From Lentisphaerota bacterium (GTDB lineage Bacteria; Verrucomicrobiota; Lentisphaeria; Victivallales; Victivallaceae), in assembly GCA_015061745.1 (NCBI GenBank), contig SUWB01000025.1:1-39612 (forward strand): a DNA stretch of 39,612 nucleotides, written 5' to 3'. A model generated the notes under the pieces. The model saw only the letters and a program-made list of their open reading frames with translations, made no database searches and was not told where the DNA came from. Both the position numbers and the translations under genes were made by a program. Shown here in pieces: positions 32,473-39,612 of this stretch (the first letter of the stretch is position 1; the number at the start of each line of letters is the position of its first letter).

Positions 32473-32844
32473 TTACATTTTTTTCAACAGGGCCCATACG
32501 GGACGATCGTTGGGGAGCAAATCAGGCGGCATTTCCTCTTGAATGTGCTGCCACCTGAATTCCTGTCCTTCCCGGGGAACTATGTCTGCTCCGGGGACGG
32601 GGAAAAATTCAATAAAGTGCAGTTCCACTTTTTCAGTGGTCACAACAATAAGTTCTCTGCCGCAGCGGCCCGGCAGATCGAGTTCTTCAAGAAGTTCTCT
32701 TTCAAGAGCCTCAGCGGGCGTTTCCCCGGGTTCGATCTTGCCTCCGGGGAACTCCCACCCCGCCGGGGGCTTGTCCGGCGGACGGGAACAGAGCAAAACC
32801 TGCCCCTCTGCATTTATAATGACTCCGGCAGAAACTTTGATCAT
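32473..32844 (-). CDS. NUDIX hydrolase, MutT-like
   Basis: A 123-residue cytoplasmic pyrophosphohydrolase. The Nudix box is complete: GGKIEPGETPAEALERELLEEL (G-x5-E-x7-R-E-x2-E-E pattern), after SRPPDKPPAGWEFPGG, as in MutT, which removes 8-oxo-dGTP. The start overlaps the M50 gene stop (ATGA) and has AGGAG at seven bases, so it is translated together with that gene. 8-oxo-dGTP is the likeliest substrate from the match to MutT. Confidence 0.88.
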   Translation of the reverse strand: MIKVSAGVIINAEGQVLLCSRPPDKPPAGWEFPGGKIEPGETPAEALERELLEELDLPGRCGRELIVVTTEKVELHFIEFFPVPGADIVPREGQEFRWQHIQEEMPPDLLPNDRPVWALLKKM

Positions 32845-33473
32845 TTCAATACTCCTGTCAAAAAGTGCAATCCTGCGGCTCCTAAAAAATCAGCAAAAGC
32901 AAACAGATAACCGATGCAGCTGAAAAGGATCAGCACCAGCACCACGGTCACAATGGCAGCAGCTTCTGACTTGACATCAAGAAATCTGGGAAAAAAGTGT
33001 CTGACCACAGCAAATCCGTCAAACCCGGGCACAGGAAGCATATTGAGCATAAAAAGTACCTGATTGAGAACACTGCCGTAAAAAATCATCTGCAAAGCCC
33101 GGTAGTTATCAACTCCGTTTACCATCAGCACAGCACATAAAACCAGCATAATAATTGCCAGAGCCAGATTGGTCAGAGGTCCGGCAAGAGAGACCAGACA
33201 ATCACTGACGGGACGGCGGAAATTACGGGGTTCCACCGGCACCTGTCCCCAGGCGATCCCGAGAAAGGCAAAAAGGATCAAAGAAAACCATCCCATCTGT
33301 TTCAGCGGATTCAAGGTGAGATGTCCGGCATCTGCTGCCGTGCAATCACCTTCTTTCATTGCGATCCAGGCGTGCATAAATTCGTGACAGCAAATGGAAA
33401 AAATCACAAGAAAAGCTGCACCAAAGAAAAAATAAGGATCCCGCCAAAGCCACGTTATAAACAGTCCTGACAT
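32841..33473 (-). CDS. Site-2 protease family (M50) membrane peptidase
   Basis: A 210-residue intramembrane zinc protease. The zinc site is CHEFMHAW near residue 29 (HExxH) and the third ligand lies in NMLPVPGFDG near 145; there are about five or six hydrophobic helices. No PDZ domain is present, so it belongs to the small, PDZ-less group (SpoIVFB/YwhC-like). Its substrate is unknown; anti-sigma factors are typical targets in larger family members. It lies 16 bases after queA and overlaps the NUDIX gene. Confidence 0.87.
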   Translation of the reverse strand: MSGLFITWLWRDPYFFFGAAFLVIFSICCHEFMHAWIAMKEGDCTAADAGHLTLNPLKQMGWFSLILFAFLGIAWGQVPVEPRNFRRPVSDCLVSLAGPLTNLALAIIMLVLCAVLMVNGVDNYRALQMIFYGSVLNQVLFMLNMLPVPGFDGFAVVRHFFPRFLDVKSEAAAIVTVVLVLILFSCIGYLFAFADFLGAAGLHFLTGVLK

Positions 33474-33489
33474 TCCGGTACAAACTCCC

Positions 33490-34548
33490 TTATTTCAAAA
33501 GCATACAGTCACCGTAGCTGTAAAAACGCATTTTCTGTTCCACGGCATAACGGTAAGCCGCCAATACTTTTTCCCGGTCACAGAAACAGCAGATCAACAT
33601 AAGAAGTGTACTTTTAGGCAGATGAAAATTGGTCAGCAGCATATCCACAGACCTGATAGAATAAGGAGGATAGAGAAAGATTTTTGTATCCCCTTCCCCG
33701 GGAGTGACTATTCCATCCGGGGCGGCACAGCTTTCAAGAGTCCGTACAGTAGTCGTTCCCACGGCAAGAACCTTTTTCCCCCGCCTGTGCGTCTCATTGA
33801 CCAGTTCTGCGGCAGCCGGATTCAGATCAAAGTGCTCTGAATGCATTTCGTGTTCTTCAGCATAATCCGCTTTGACGGGCAAAAAGGTTCCTGCCCCCAC
33901 ACGAAGCGTCAAAGAAGCCTGATTGACACCTTTGTTTCTGATGATTTCCAGTATTTCCGGCGTGAAGTGAAGTCCCGCCGTGGGAGCTGCCACGGCACCG
34001 GGAACTTTGGCATAAACTGTCTGATAACGTTCCAGGTCCAATGCTTCCGCTTCCCGGTTGAGATAGGGAGGCAGAGGAATATGACCGTAACGCATTTCAA
34101 ATTTTTCGATAACCGGATCGGAAAACTCGATCTTGTAACTGTTGTCAGAATTTTTTTCAACAACAGTGAAGTAATCGCCATTGCTGTTGAGCGTTCCGTC
34201 AGGAGTCAGCAAAGCGACCTTTGTCCCCGGCAGAGCCCTTTTTCCGGGCTTGAGCATAACGTTCCATTTGCCATCTGTATCAGGTGCAAGAAGCAGAATC
34301 TCAAATTTCGCTCCGTCTTCCCTGCCCTCTTTGCGGCCGAACATCCGTGCCCGCCGCACCAGAGCATCGTTACAGAGCAACGCATCTCCCTCAGACAAAT
34401 ACTCCGGCAGAGCAGTGAAGGGCCGTATTTCAAACTCACCTGTTTTCCGGTCGATCACCAGCATACGGGAACCATCCCGGCGTTCTGCGGGATACCGGGC
34501 GATCAATTCTTCAGGAAGGTCAAAATCAAAAAGAGAAACTGAAAGCAT
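33490..34548 (-). CDS. queA: tRNA preQ1(34) S-adenosylmethionine ribosyltransferase-isomerase
   Basis: QueA transfers and isomerises the ribosyl part of SAM onto preQ1 at position 34 of tRNAs, making epoxyqueuosine. The 352 residues have the family marks: FDFDLPEELIARYPAERRD near the start, ALLCNDALVRRARMFGRK, AAPTAGLHFTPE, LRVGAGTFLPV and the late DMLLTNFHLPKSTLLML stretch. The longer open frame (to 34650) is not supported: the true start follows the rhomboid stop by one base and has GGGGA. Other queuosine genes are not in this window. Confidence 0.96.
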   Translation of the reverse strand: MLSVSLFDFDLPEELIARYPAERRDGSRMLVIDRKTGEFEIRPFTALPEYLSEGDALLCNDALVRRARMFGRKEGREDGAKFEILLLAPDTDGKWNVMLKPGKRALPGTKVALLTPDGTLNSNGDYFTVVEKNSDNSYKIEFSDPVIEKFEMRYGHIPLPPYLNREAEALDLERYQTVYAKVPGAVAAPTAGLHFTPEILEIIRNKGVNQASLTLRVGAGTFLPVKADYAEEHEMHSEHFDLNPAAAELVNETHRRGKKVLAVGTTTVRTLESCAAPDGIVTPGEGDTKIFLYPPYSIRSVDMLLTNFHLPKSTLLMLICCFCDREKVLAAYRYAVEQKMRFYSYGDCMLLK

Positions 34549-34549
34549 C

Positions 34550-35359
34550 TTATTTTCCCCGCATTTCTTCCCGTGCCTGACGAAGACGGTCGAGTTCATA
34601 TTCTGACAGGGAATTGATCCCGTAACGTGAAATTTTATCAAGCAAAGCATCCAATTCAGCTGAAGATACCCGTCCGGTCTTCCGGGCTCCGGAATCCGGC
34701 GGCGGCGTTTCCCGGGGAATGTTCCTCACCTTTTTTTTGAAAATATCCCAAACGACCATCTTGGAAAATCCGAACCGGATAAAAAGATATCCGCCGACAA
34801 GACCGCCGAGATGAGCCAGGTGGGCGATGCCTGAATTCCGTCCGCTGAGCTGCAATAAAATCTCAACGACGGCAAAACAGATGACCAGTGAAGTCGTTTT
34901 CAAAGGCCGGAAAGGCAGAAGCAACAGTGTAAATCTGCGGTCAGGCTCAAGCAGAGCCGCAGCAGCCATAATACCGAAAACAGCCCCCGATGCGCCGACA
35001 ACATAACTGTGTTGTCCCCAGTTGAGAATAAGAAAGAGCAGATTGCCGCTCAAAACAGAAATCAGATAAAGCAAGAGAAAATTTCTGTTTCCGATATGGG
35101 GTGCAACCAGTTTTCCAAATAAATACAAACTGTACATATTGAAAAAAAGATGAAAAAAGTTCTCCGGCGAATGTAAAAATCCGGCCGTCAGCAGCTGCCA
35201 CGGTCTGAAACCGTCCCCGCAAGACAAGGCAAAGGCATCATAAAAATTTTCGTTACTTCCAAAAATAAAATAAATAAGGGCATTTACAAGGATAAGCCCC
35301 CAAATCACAGAGGTGGAACCTCTTTCTTCTGTTTTCTGTTCAAAGTAATTTACGCTCAT
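34550..35359 (-). CDS. Rhomboid-family intramembrane serine protease
   Basis: A 269-residue membrane protein with six or more hydrophobic helices (about 20-205). The catalytic serine lies in GASGAVFG near residue 124 and the histidine in LAHLGGLVGG near 184; HLFFNMYSLYLFG is the typical helix 2. The C-terminal 60 residues are cytoplasmic and end in SELDALLDKISRYGINSL-like helices, often found in bacterial rhomboids. Substrate unknown. The ribosome site is weak and a 7-codon leader lies just before it (see findings). First gene of the rhomboid-queA-M50-mutT group. Confidence 0.9.
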   Translation of the reverse strand: MSVNYFEQKTEERGSTSVIWGLILVNALIYFIFGSNENFYDAFALSCGDGFRPWQLLTAGFLHSPENFFHLFFNMYSLYLFGKLVAPHIGNRNFLLLYLISVLSGNLLFLILNWGQHSYVVGASGAVFGIMAAAALLEPDRRFTLLLLPFRPLKTTSLVICFAVVEILLQLSGRNSGIAHLAHLGGLVGGYLFIRFGFSKMVVWDIFKKKVRNIPRETPPPDSGARKTGRVSSAELDALLDKISRYGINSLSEYELDRLRQAREEMRGK

Positions 35360-35408
35360 AATTCAACTTGCTGTCCCCGGTATCATAAGGACATTTCTCC
35401 TTATATAT

Positions 35409-35437
35409 AAAATACACTCTGTACCAACTTTTTTCAA
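35409..35437 (-). promoter_or_regulatory. Promoter of the rhomboid-queA-M50-NUDIX group
   Basis: Minus-strand TTGAAA (35432-35437), 17 bases, TATTTT (35409-35414), 49 bases before the rhomboid start. Confidence 0.6.
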
Positions 35438-35455
35438 TCCTTACGCTCCAACAAT

Positions 35456-36169
35456 TCAGAAAAATTCCCCGGACACACCGTCGGGAATATCAAAAATATC
35501 GCGTATGATCTTTTTTCCCTTCAATTCGCTGAAATTTCCGCAAGCGGCAACTTTTCCTTTATTCAGCAGGATCATCCGGTCAAGATAGCCGGGAGCAGAA
35601 AAAAAATCGTGAGAAATCATAATAACACATTTACCTTCTGAGGCCAACTCTTTCAATATGCGGCACAAGGTGTGCTGAAATCCGATATCAAGAGCACTGC
35701 CCGGTTCGTCCAGACACAAGATGGGCGTATTCTGTACCAGTGCACGCGCCAGCATCACCCGTTGTTTTTCTCCGCCGCTCAAGGCATTAAAAGGACGTTT
35801 TGCCAAAGAGACAAGTTCCAGACGGTCAAGGATTTCCCGGACACACTCTATTTCTGCTTCACAATTCCGTTCCCAGGGATAGCGTCCCAAAGCAACAGTT
35901 TCAGCAACAGTCAGCGGCAGTGAAGATGGGATCTGCTGCTCAACGAGGGCAATATTTCTTGCTCTTTCAAGAGGAGAACGCCACAAGGGAGAAACTGTGC
36001 CGCCAGTACTTTTTATCTCATTTGTCAACAATTTCAGCAAAGTACTTTTCCCACTGCCATTAGGCCCGAAAATACCGTAAAACTTTCCCTTTTCAAAAGA
36101 AAGAGTCACCCCGGAAAGAACTTTGTTTTTTCCGTCGTATGAGAATTCAAGATCTTTACATTCAAGCAT
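35456..36169 (-). CDS. ABC transporter ATPase, FecE/BtuD type
   Basis: A 237-residue ATPase of a metal-chelate or corrinoid importer. All nucleotide-site motifs are visible: Walker A GPNGSGKS, Q-loop VEQQIPS, signature LSGGEKQR, Walker B ILCLDEPGS and the switch histidine MISHDF. It overlaps the permease gene by 8 bases, so both are translated together. The pathway of membrane import is via the permease and the lipoprotein encoded upstream in the same run. Whether the cargo is cobalamin, heme or siderophore iron cannot be told from the ATPase. Confidence 0.9.
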   Translation of the reverse strand: MLECKDLEFSYDGKNKVLSGVTLSFEKGKFYGIFGPNGSGKSTLLKLLTNEIKSTGGTVSPLWRSPLERARNIALVEQQIPSSLPLTVAETVALGRYPWERNCEAEIECVREILDRLELVSLAKRPFNALSGGEKQRVMLARALVQNTPILCLDEPGSALDIGFQHTLCRILKELASEGKCVIMISHDFFSAPGYLDRMILLNKGKVAACGNFSELKGKKIIRDIFDIPDGVSGEFF

Positions 36170-37124
36170 TATCAGCCCTCTTACGGATCAGCAAAAAGAA
36201 AAAGAAAGGAGCTCCCGCCAGGGCGGTAATGATCCCCACAGGTATCTCCCTTTGGGGCACGATCGTCCGCCCCGCCAAATCAGCCAGCAGCAGCAGCAAG
36301 GCCCCTCCCAGAATGCTCCGCGGCAAAAGATACGCAAAACGGCCGCTGCCCGTCAGACGGACAATGTGGGGGATCGCCAATCCCACAAAGCCGATAACGC
36401 CGCAACAGCTGACCGCAACAGCTGTCAGCAAAGCAATAACTGTCAGCACAAGAATCTTGACCTTTTTCAGGGAAACCCCCGCCATAGCTGCTCCCCGGTC
36501 TCCCAGTAAAAGCATATCCATTTCATTTCTCAAACCGAACAGGACTCCCCAGCCCGCCAATGCAGAACCCAGCAGCAGCAGAACCTCCTGCCACCCCATA
36601 CGCCAGAAACCGCCCAAAAGCCAGAACACCAGGGTATTCAGCCTTTCATCTGCCAGATACAGAGCTCCGGAACTCAAGGCTGCACAACAGGCATTGACCG
36701 CCACGCCCCCCAGAATCATAGAAGAACTTTCCCAACGGGAAAAATATCCGGGAATCAATAATATCACCAGGGTAATCAAAGTTGCCGCCAGAGCAGAAAT
36801 TCCCATCATCACGCTGCCGGCTCCGCAGAGCAAAGCCGCAACAGCCCCCAGCGCGGCGGCATTGACACACCCCAGAACGTGAGGAGAAGCCAGATCATTG
36901 CGAAACAAATTCTGTGCGGCACATCCGGAACTGCTGAGCATTCCTCCCACCAGTAAAGCTCCAAGAATCCTGGGCAGCCGCAGATCAAGCAGGATCGTCT
37001 TTTGAACAGCAGAGATTTCTTCTCCCCTCAAAAGCTGCAGGATTTCCGCAAATCCCGTTCCCCCGCTGCCGATGCTCCAGGCAACAGGCACAGCAAGTAA
37101 AAGTGTGATGATCAAATATTTCAC
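36162..37124 (-). CDS. ABC transporter permease, FecCD/BtuC type
   Basis: A 320-residue inner-membrane protein with about nine or ten helices. Family marks are RLPRILGALLVGGMLSSSG near residue 50, NDLASPHVLG, VIGFVGLAIPHIVR near 245 and EIPVGIITALAGAPFF near the end. It forms the dimeric channel that works with the ATPase and the lipoprotein. It follows the radical SAM gene by 8 bases. Confidence 0.92.
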   Translation of the reverse strand: MKYLIITLLLAVPVAWSIGSGGTGFAEILQLLRGEEISAVQKTILLDLRLPRILGALLVGGMLSSSGCAAQNLFRNDLASPHVLGCVNAAALGAVAALLCGAGSVMMGISALAATLITLVILLIPGYFSRWESSSMILGGVAVNACCAALSSGALYLADERLNTLVFWLLGGFWRMGWQEVLLLLGSALAGWGVLFGLRNEMDMLLLGDRGAAMAGVSLKKVKILVLTVIALLTAVAVSCCGVIGFVGLAIPHIVRLTGSGRFAYLLPRSILGGALLLLLADLAGRTIVPQREIPVGIITALAGAPFFFFLLIRKRADNA

Positions 37125-37132
37125 AGCAAACT

Positions 37133-37876
37133 TCAGACTCCTGCGATGCGTTTCACCCGGAAGCGGTCATCACGGGCACTCAGGTCAAGAGCTTCTTCAG
37201 AAGTCAGATGTGAGAAACGGCAATTGGGCAGATAACTTTTGACCAGAGCTTCTGCTTCCGCCATTTCTTCATCTGTGGGACGGCGGTAGGGCTGCCCCGG
37301 AATGGGGATATATCCGTCAATATGGAAAGGAATATTTCTGTCAAGTTGAGAGATGAACTTCACACATCCTTCCAACTCATCAAGCCCAACGAATCCGGGA
37401 ATAAAGACCATATTGGCAGCCATATTCATACCGCTGTCAAATGCCTTGCTGAAATTGTCATAAATAAGCGATTTCGGTTTGCCTGTTATCTGCAAGTGGA
37501 GCTCCTCACTCCAGGCTTTGAATCCAACATTGGCTCCGTCAAGAAAAGGCAGCGGCAGACGGCAGCCGTTGGTATGCCCCAGTTTGGTTTCCGCCCCCAG
37601 TTCCACTTTGGCAAAGCGGAGCATTTCTTCCAGTTCGGCAGCCACCGTAGGTTCTCCCCCCATAAAATAGACTTTTGCCGGACGGATTTCAAGCAGTGCA
37701 TCTTTCTGTTCTTCAACGGTCAGGAACTTTTCCGGCTTCGGCACAGCAAATCCCGGCCGCCCGTCGGCACCGCTGCGGAGCTTGTAACTGCAATAGGGAC
37801 ATTTGAAAGTACATCCCCAATTGTGTAAAGTGGCGAAATTATATTTTTCGTGATACGTTATCCGGTAAAAAGCCAT
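37133..37876 (-). CDS. Radical SAM enzyme in a metal-chelate transport operon
   Basis: A 247-residue protein with the [4Fe-4S] motif C-x3-C-x2-C (GCTFKCPYC) at about residue 21 and the SAM-binding GGE (FMGGEPTV) near 74, so it cleaves SAM to a 5'-deoxyadenosyl radical. It resembles the short pyruvate-formate-lyase-activating-enzyme-like group; there is no extra cluster-binding domain. Other cysteines stand alone. It lies between the lipoprotein and permease genes, 3 and 8 bases away, and is certainly in the same message. Its reaction, perhaps on the imported compound or on a corrinoid side chain, is unknown. Confidence 0.83.
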   Translation of the reverse strand: MAFYRITYHEKYNFATLHNWGCTFKCPYCSYKLRSGADGRPGFAVPKPEKFLTVEEQKDALLEIRPAKVYFMGGEPTVAAELEEMLRFAKVELGAETKLGHTNGCRLPLPFLDGANVGFKAWSEELHLQITGKPKSLIYDNFSKAFDSGMNMAANMVFIPGFVGLDELEGCVKFISQLDRNIPFHIDGYIPIPGQPYRRPTDEEMAEAEALVKSYLPNCRFSHLTSEEALDLSARDDRFRVKRIAGV

Positions 37877-37879
37877 AGG

Positions 37880-38659
37880 TCAATCCATCCTTTTTTTGAA
37901 ATATTCAACTGCTTCAACGGGAAAAGCTCCCTCGACGAGAAAACGCCGGGGCACAGAAAAAACGGCTTTGCGTTTCACAGCCTCGACGGCAGCAAATCCC
38001 GGACGTGCCATAATCTCTTTGGCATCGGTAAAACCTTCAACAAAAAAGATCACCTCCGGATTGCTTCTGATAATATGTTCACTTCCCGCAAGAGAAGTTT
38101 TTTCAAGAATACTTTTTCCTCCTGCCGCCCGGAGCAGATCCCCGGTATAAGAAAGATCTCCGCTCCCCCGGTTGCGGGTGTAAAGTTCAAGATAGACCCG
38201 TTTGAGAGAAGTTGCTGCACTTTGGAGGGAAAGCTGTTTTTTATATACGTCGATCAGGCGGCGGCTTTCTTTTTCTTTTCCGGTAAGAATCCCCAGAGTT
38301 TCCACCAGTTCCGGAAAATTTTTCATTCTGACAGGCTCAACAGGCACAAGTCTGATCCCCCGGCGTTTGAGATGTTCCACCGCCGGAACCTGATAGGACC
38401 AGACAATAAGGGTATCAATGCCGGATTCCAGCACTTTTTCAACTTGAATGGCTGTTCCTTTGCCGATAATGACAACATCATCAGGAACAAGAAAAGCCCC
38501 ATACTGATCCACAGCCGCAGGCGGAGCCCCCAAACGGCACATAACTGCTGAAGCCGCCGTACATAATGACCCGATACGCCCCGGAGAGGCGGACTTTCGT
38601 TCCTCAGCACATCCCGACAGCAAAAGCAGGGCAAAAATTATTGAAAAGAACCGTCCCAT
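37880..38659 (-). CDS. ABC transporter substrate-binding lipoprotein, BtuF/FecB type
   Basis: A 259-residue lipoprotein. The signal peptide ends in the lipobox LLSGC, which anchors it by a lipid on the cysteine. The body has the helical-backbone periplasmic-binding fold of BtuF, with [24 protein letters not shown] and the late [12 protein letters not shown]. Two starts are possible: ATG 38677 has no ribosome site; ATG 38659 has AGGA close before it and gives a normal signal peptide. It overlaps the end of the pseudopilin gene by 22 bases. The cargo is not certain; cobalamin or another chelate. Confidence 0.85.
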   Translation of the reverse strand: MGRFFSIIFALLLLSGCAEERKSASPGRIGSLCTAASAVMCRLGAPPAAVDQYGAFLVPDDVVIIGKGTAIQVEKVLESGIDTLIVWSYQVPAVEHLKRRGIRLVPVEPVRMKNFPELVETLGILTGKEKESRRLIDVYKKQLSLQSAATSLKRVYLELYTRNRGSGDLSYTGDLLRAAGGKSILEKTSLAGSEHIIRSNPEVIFFVEGFTDAKEIMARPGFAAVEAVKRKAVFSVPRRFLVEGAFPVEAVEYFKKRMD

Positions 38660-39612
38660 TTTCCTGCGATATCCCATTGGTAATGTTTCACAGCCTCAAA
38701 GGTGCGGCTTTCCGTATGCCCGTCCGCCAGTGCCATATTGAATTTCTTTGCCCTGGAGCCGTGGCGGAAAGAAAGATTTTTGCACCAGCCCTGAATAACG
38801 GTCAATTCACCATTGACCACCCCCAGACCTTCCGGAGCAAGAGTTGTTCCGATGTAATAATTGCCCGCATCAGCAAAAACGATAAAAGATGAAGGTTTGG
38901 CGATCCTGGCAAATTTCACCCCGTACCAGAGTTTGTAAGATTTATCATTTTCGTGTCCGGCTGAGTAACATTGATTGATGCCGTAACTTGTCCGGCACCC
39001 GGTACCGGGGAAAAGCTGAGCTTCCTCATTCCGCTGATCTCCGCTGCAAAGAAAAACTTTTCCCCCGTCACAGGGACCTGTTCCGTAAATATAGGGATAA
39101 AGAAGCCGGTTCCAACGTATGCCGTTGGCATAAACAAAAGGAGTATAAGAATAATCATCTGCGTAAGAACTGTAAGCGATCCCCAACTGCCGCAGATGAC
39201 CGGAACAATCGGCCATTTGAGCACGGTATCGTGCCTGCCCCAAAGCAGGCAGAAGCATTGCCGCAAGTATGGCGATAATGGCAATAACCACCAGCAGTTC
39301 AATCAGCGTGAACGCTGATTGAGTGAAGATGTGAAGGTGTGAAGAGCTTGACTGTGTCAAGCGTGAAGTGCGCCCTGACGGGCGTAAGGATGTGTATTTT
39401 TTTATTTTTGAAAAACAGTTCTGTTGTGCAGTAGTAACCAGCAGTTCAATCAGCGTGAACGCTGATTGAGTGAAGATGTGAAGGTGTGAAGAGCTTGACT
39501 GTGTCAAGCGTGAAGTGCGCCCTGACGGGCGTAAGGATGTGTATTTTTTTATTTTTGAAAAACAGTTCTGTTGTGCAGTAGTAACCAGCAGTTCAATCAG
39601 CGTGAACGCTGA
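38638..39612 (-). CDS. Third pseudopilin-type protein, 5' end running off the window through an in-frame tandem repeat
   Basis: The body (about 220 residues from the conserved head onward) is a pseudopilin: [20 protein letters not shown], followed by an Ala- and Arg-rich helix and an [17 protein letters not shown] tail. Upstream of the head the frame stays open through the perfect 147-bp repeats to the window edge, so the gene is marked partial. Each repeat adds 49 residues, including a second FTLIELLV that then continues into [13 protein letters not shown] instead of the membrane helix. The first usable start is TTG 39507; no ATG with a ribosome site is visible. The downstream lipoprotein gene overlaps its end. 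Confidence 0.75.
   Translation of the reverse strand, partial: SAFTLIELLVTTAQQNCFSKIKKYTSLRPSGRTSRLTQSSSSHLHIFTQSAFTLIELLVTTAQQNCFSKIKKYTSLRPSGRTSRLTQSSSSHLHIFTQSAFTLIELLVVIAIIAILAAMLLPALGQARYRAQMADCSGHLRQLGIAYSSYADDYSYTPFVYANGIRWNRLLYPYIYGTGPCDGGKVFLCSGDQRNEEAQLFPGTGCRTSYGINQCYSAGHENDKSYKLWYGVKFARIAKPSSFIVFADAGNYYIGTTLAPEGLGVVNGELTVIQGWCKNLSFRHGSRAKKFNMALADGHTESRTFEAVKHYQWDIAGKWDGSFQ
39290..39612. repeat. Perfect 147-bp tandem repeat, two full copies and a part
   Basis: Copies start at 39290, 39437 and 39584 (the last cut by the window end). As far as I can compare, the copies are identical. Each unit holds three hairpins: an 11-bp inverted repeat with 2-base centre (TCAATCAGCGT/ACGCTGATTGA), a 6-bp one (CTTGAC/GTCAAG) and a 5-bp one (CGCCC/GGGCG). 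The unit length is a multiple of three and contains no stop codon in the pseudopilin frame. It is described further under findings. Confidence 0.9.

Noticed and set aside
38638..38900. Cobalamin riboswitch before the BtuF-like gene
   Set aside because: The region upstream is the coding end of the pseudopilin gene and I see no B12-box-like sequence.
39290..39612. CRISPR array
   Set aside because: The repeats are directly adjacent, 147 bp long and identical throughout with no variable spacers, and they are in frame with a coding region.

Overview
The window reads as one contiguous piece of a bacterial chromosome with moderate GC content and dense, mostly monocistronic or short-operon gene organisation. 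The best guess for the host is Lentisphaerota (Victivallis-like), with medium confidence. The grounds are three pseudopilin-type proteins with a near-identical [16 protein letters not shown] head scattered among carbohydrate genes, a DUF4838 plus CBM9-like secreted protein, a LamG-like protein, a ceramidase-like protein and several large sugar-active-looking proteins of unclear family. No phage, insertion sequence or CRISPR array was seen.

Left part (1-5.9 kb): a gene-poor, repeat-bearing stretch; a single tRNA-Val(GAC) with its own promoter and terminator; a threonine-to-glycine operon (tdh-kbl); and a divergent XRE-cupin regulator whose promoter overlaps that of tdh. A membrane metallophosphoesterase and a PHP-family phosphatase follow. 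Middle-left (5.9-12 kb): a GNAT acetyltransferase, an amidohydrolase, a 699-residue protein that may be a polysaccharide lyase-like enzyme, a pseudopilin and a GltS-type glutamate/Na+ symporter. Centre (12-21.8 kb): the classic rpmF-plsX-fabH lipid operon, a divergent acyltransferase/acyl-ACP synthetase fusion, rubrerythrin, a cytidine deaminase-like protein, a methyltransferase, a thiamine uptake/activation pair (pnuT-like and thiN) and a neutral ceramidase-like protein.

Right part (21.8-30.7 kb): a six-gene minus-strand operon. Its order is LamG-like secreted protein, GntR/LacI-type regulator, Gfo/Idh/MocA oxidoreductase, pseudopilin, DUF4838-CBM9 secreted protein and glycoside-hydrolase-like protein. 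It starts at a strong promoter flanked by two copies of GTATACCGAA and ends at a 14-bp-stem bidirectional terminator. This looks like a self-regulated glycan-use locus that carries its own pseudopilin.

Far right (30.8-39.6 kb): a module of ECF sigma factor, small one-TM putative anti-sigma factor and periplasmic coiled-coil protein; then mutT-like NUDIX, site-2 protease, queA and rhomboid genes; then a BtuFCD-like metal-chelate/corrinoid ABC transporter interrupted by a radical SAM enzyme. The window ends inside a third pseudopilin gene whose 5' part is a perfect, in-frame 147-bp tandem repeat rich in hairpins. Each repeat unit encodes another copy of the prepilin signal segment, and this is the most unusual structure seen here.
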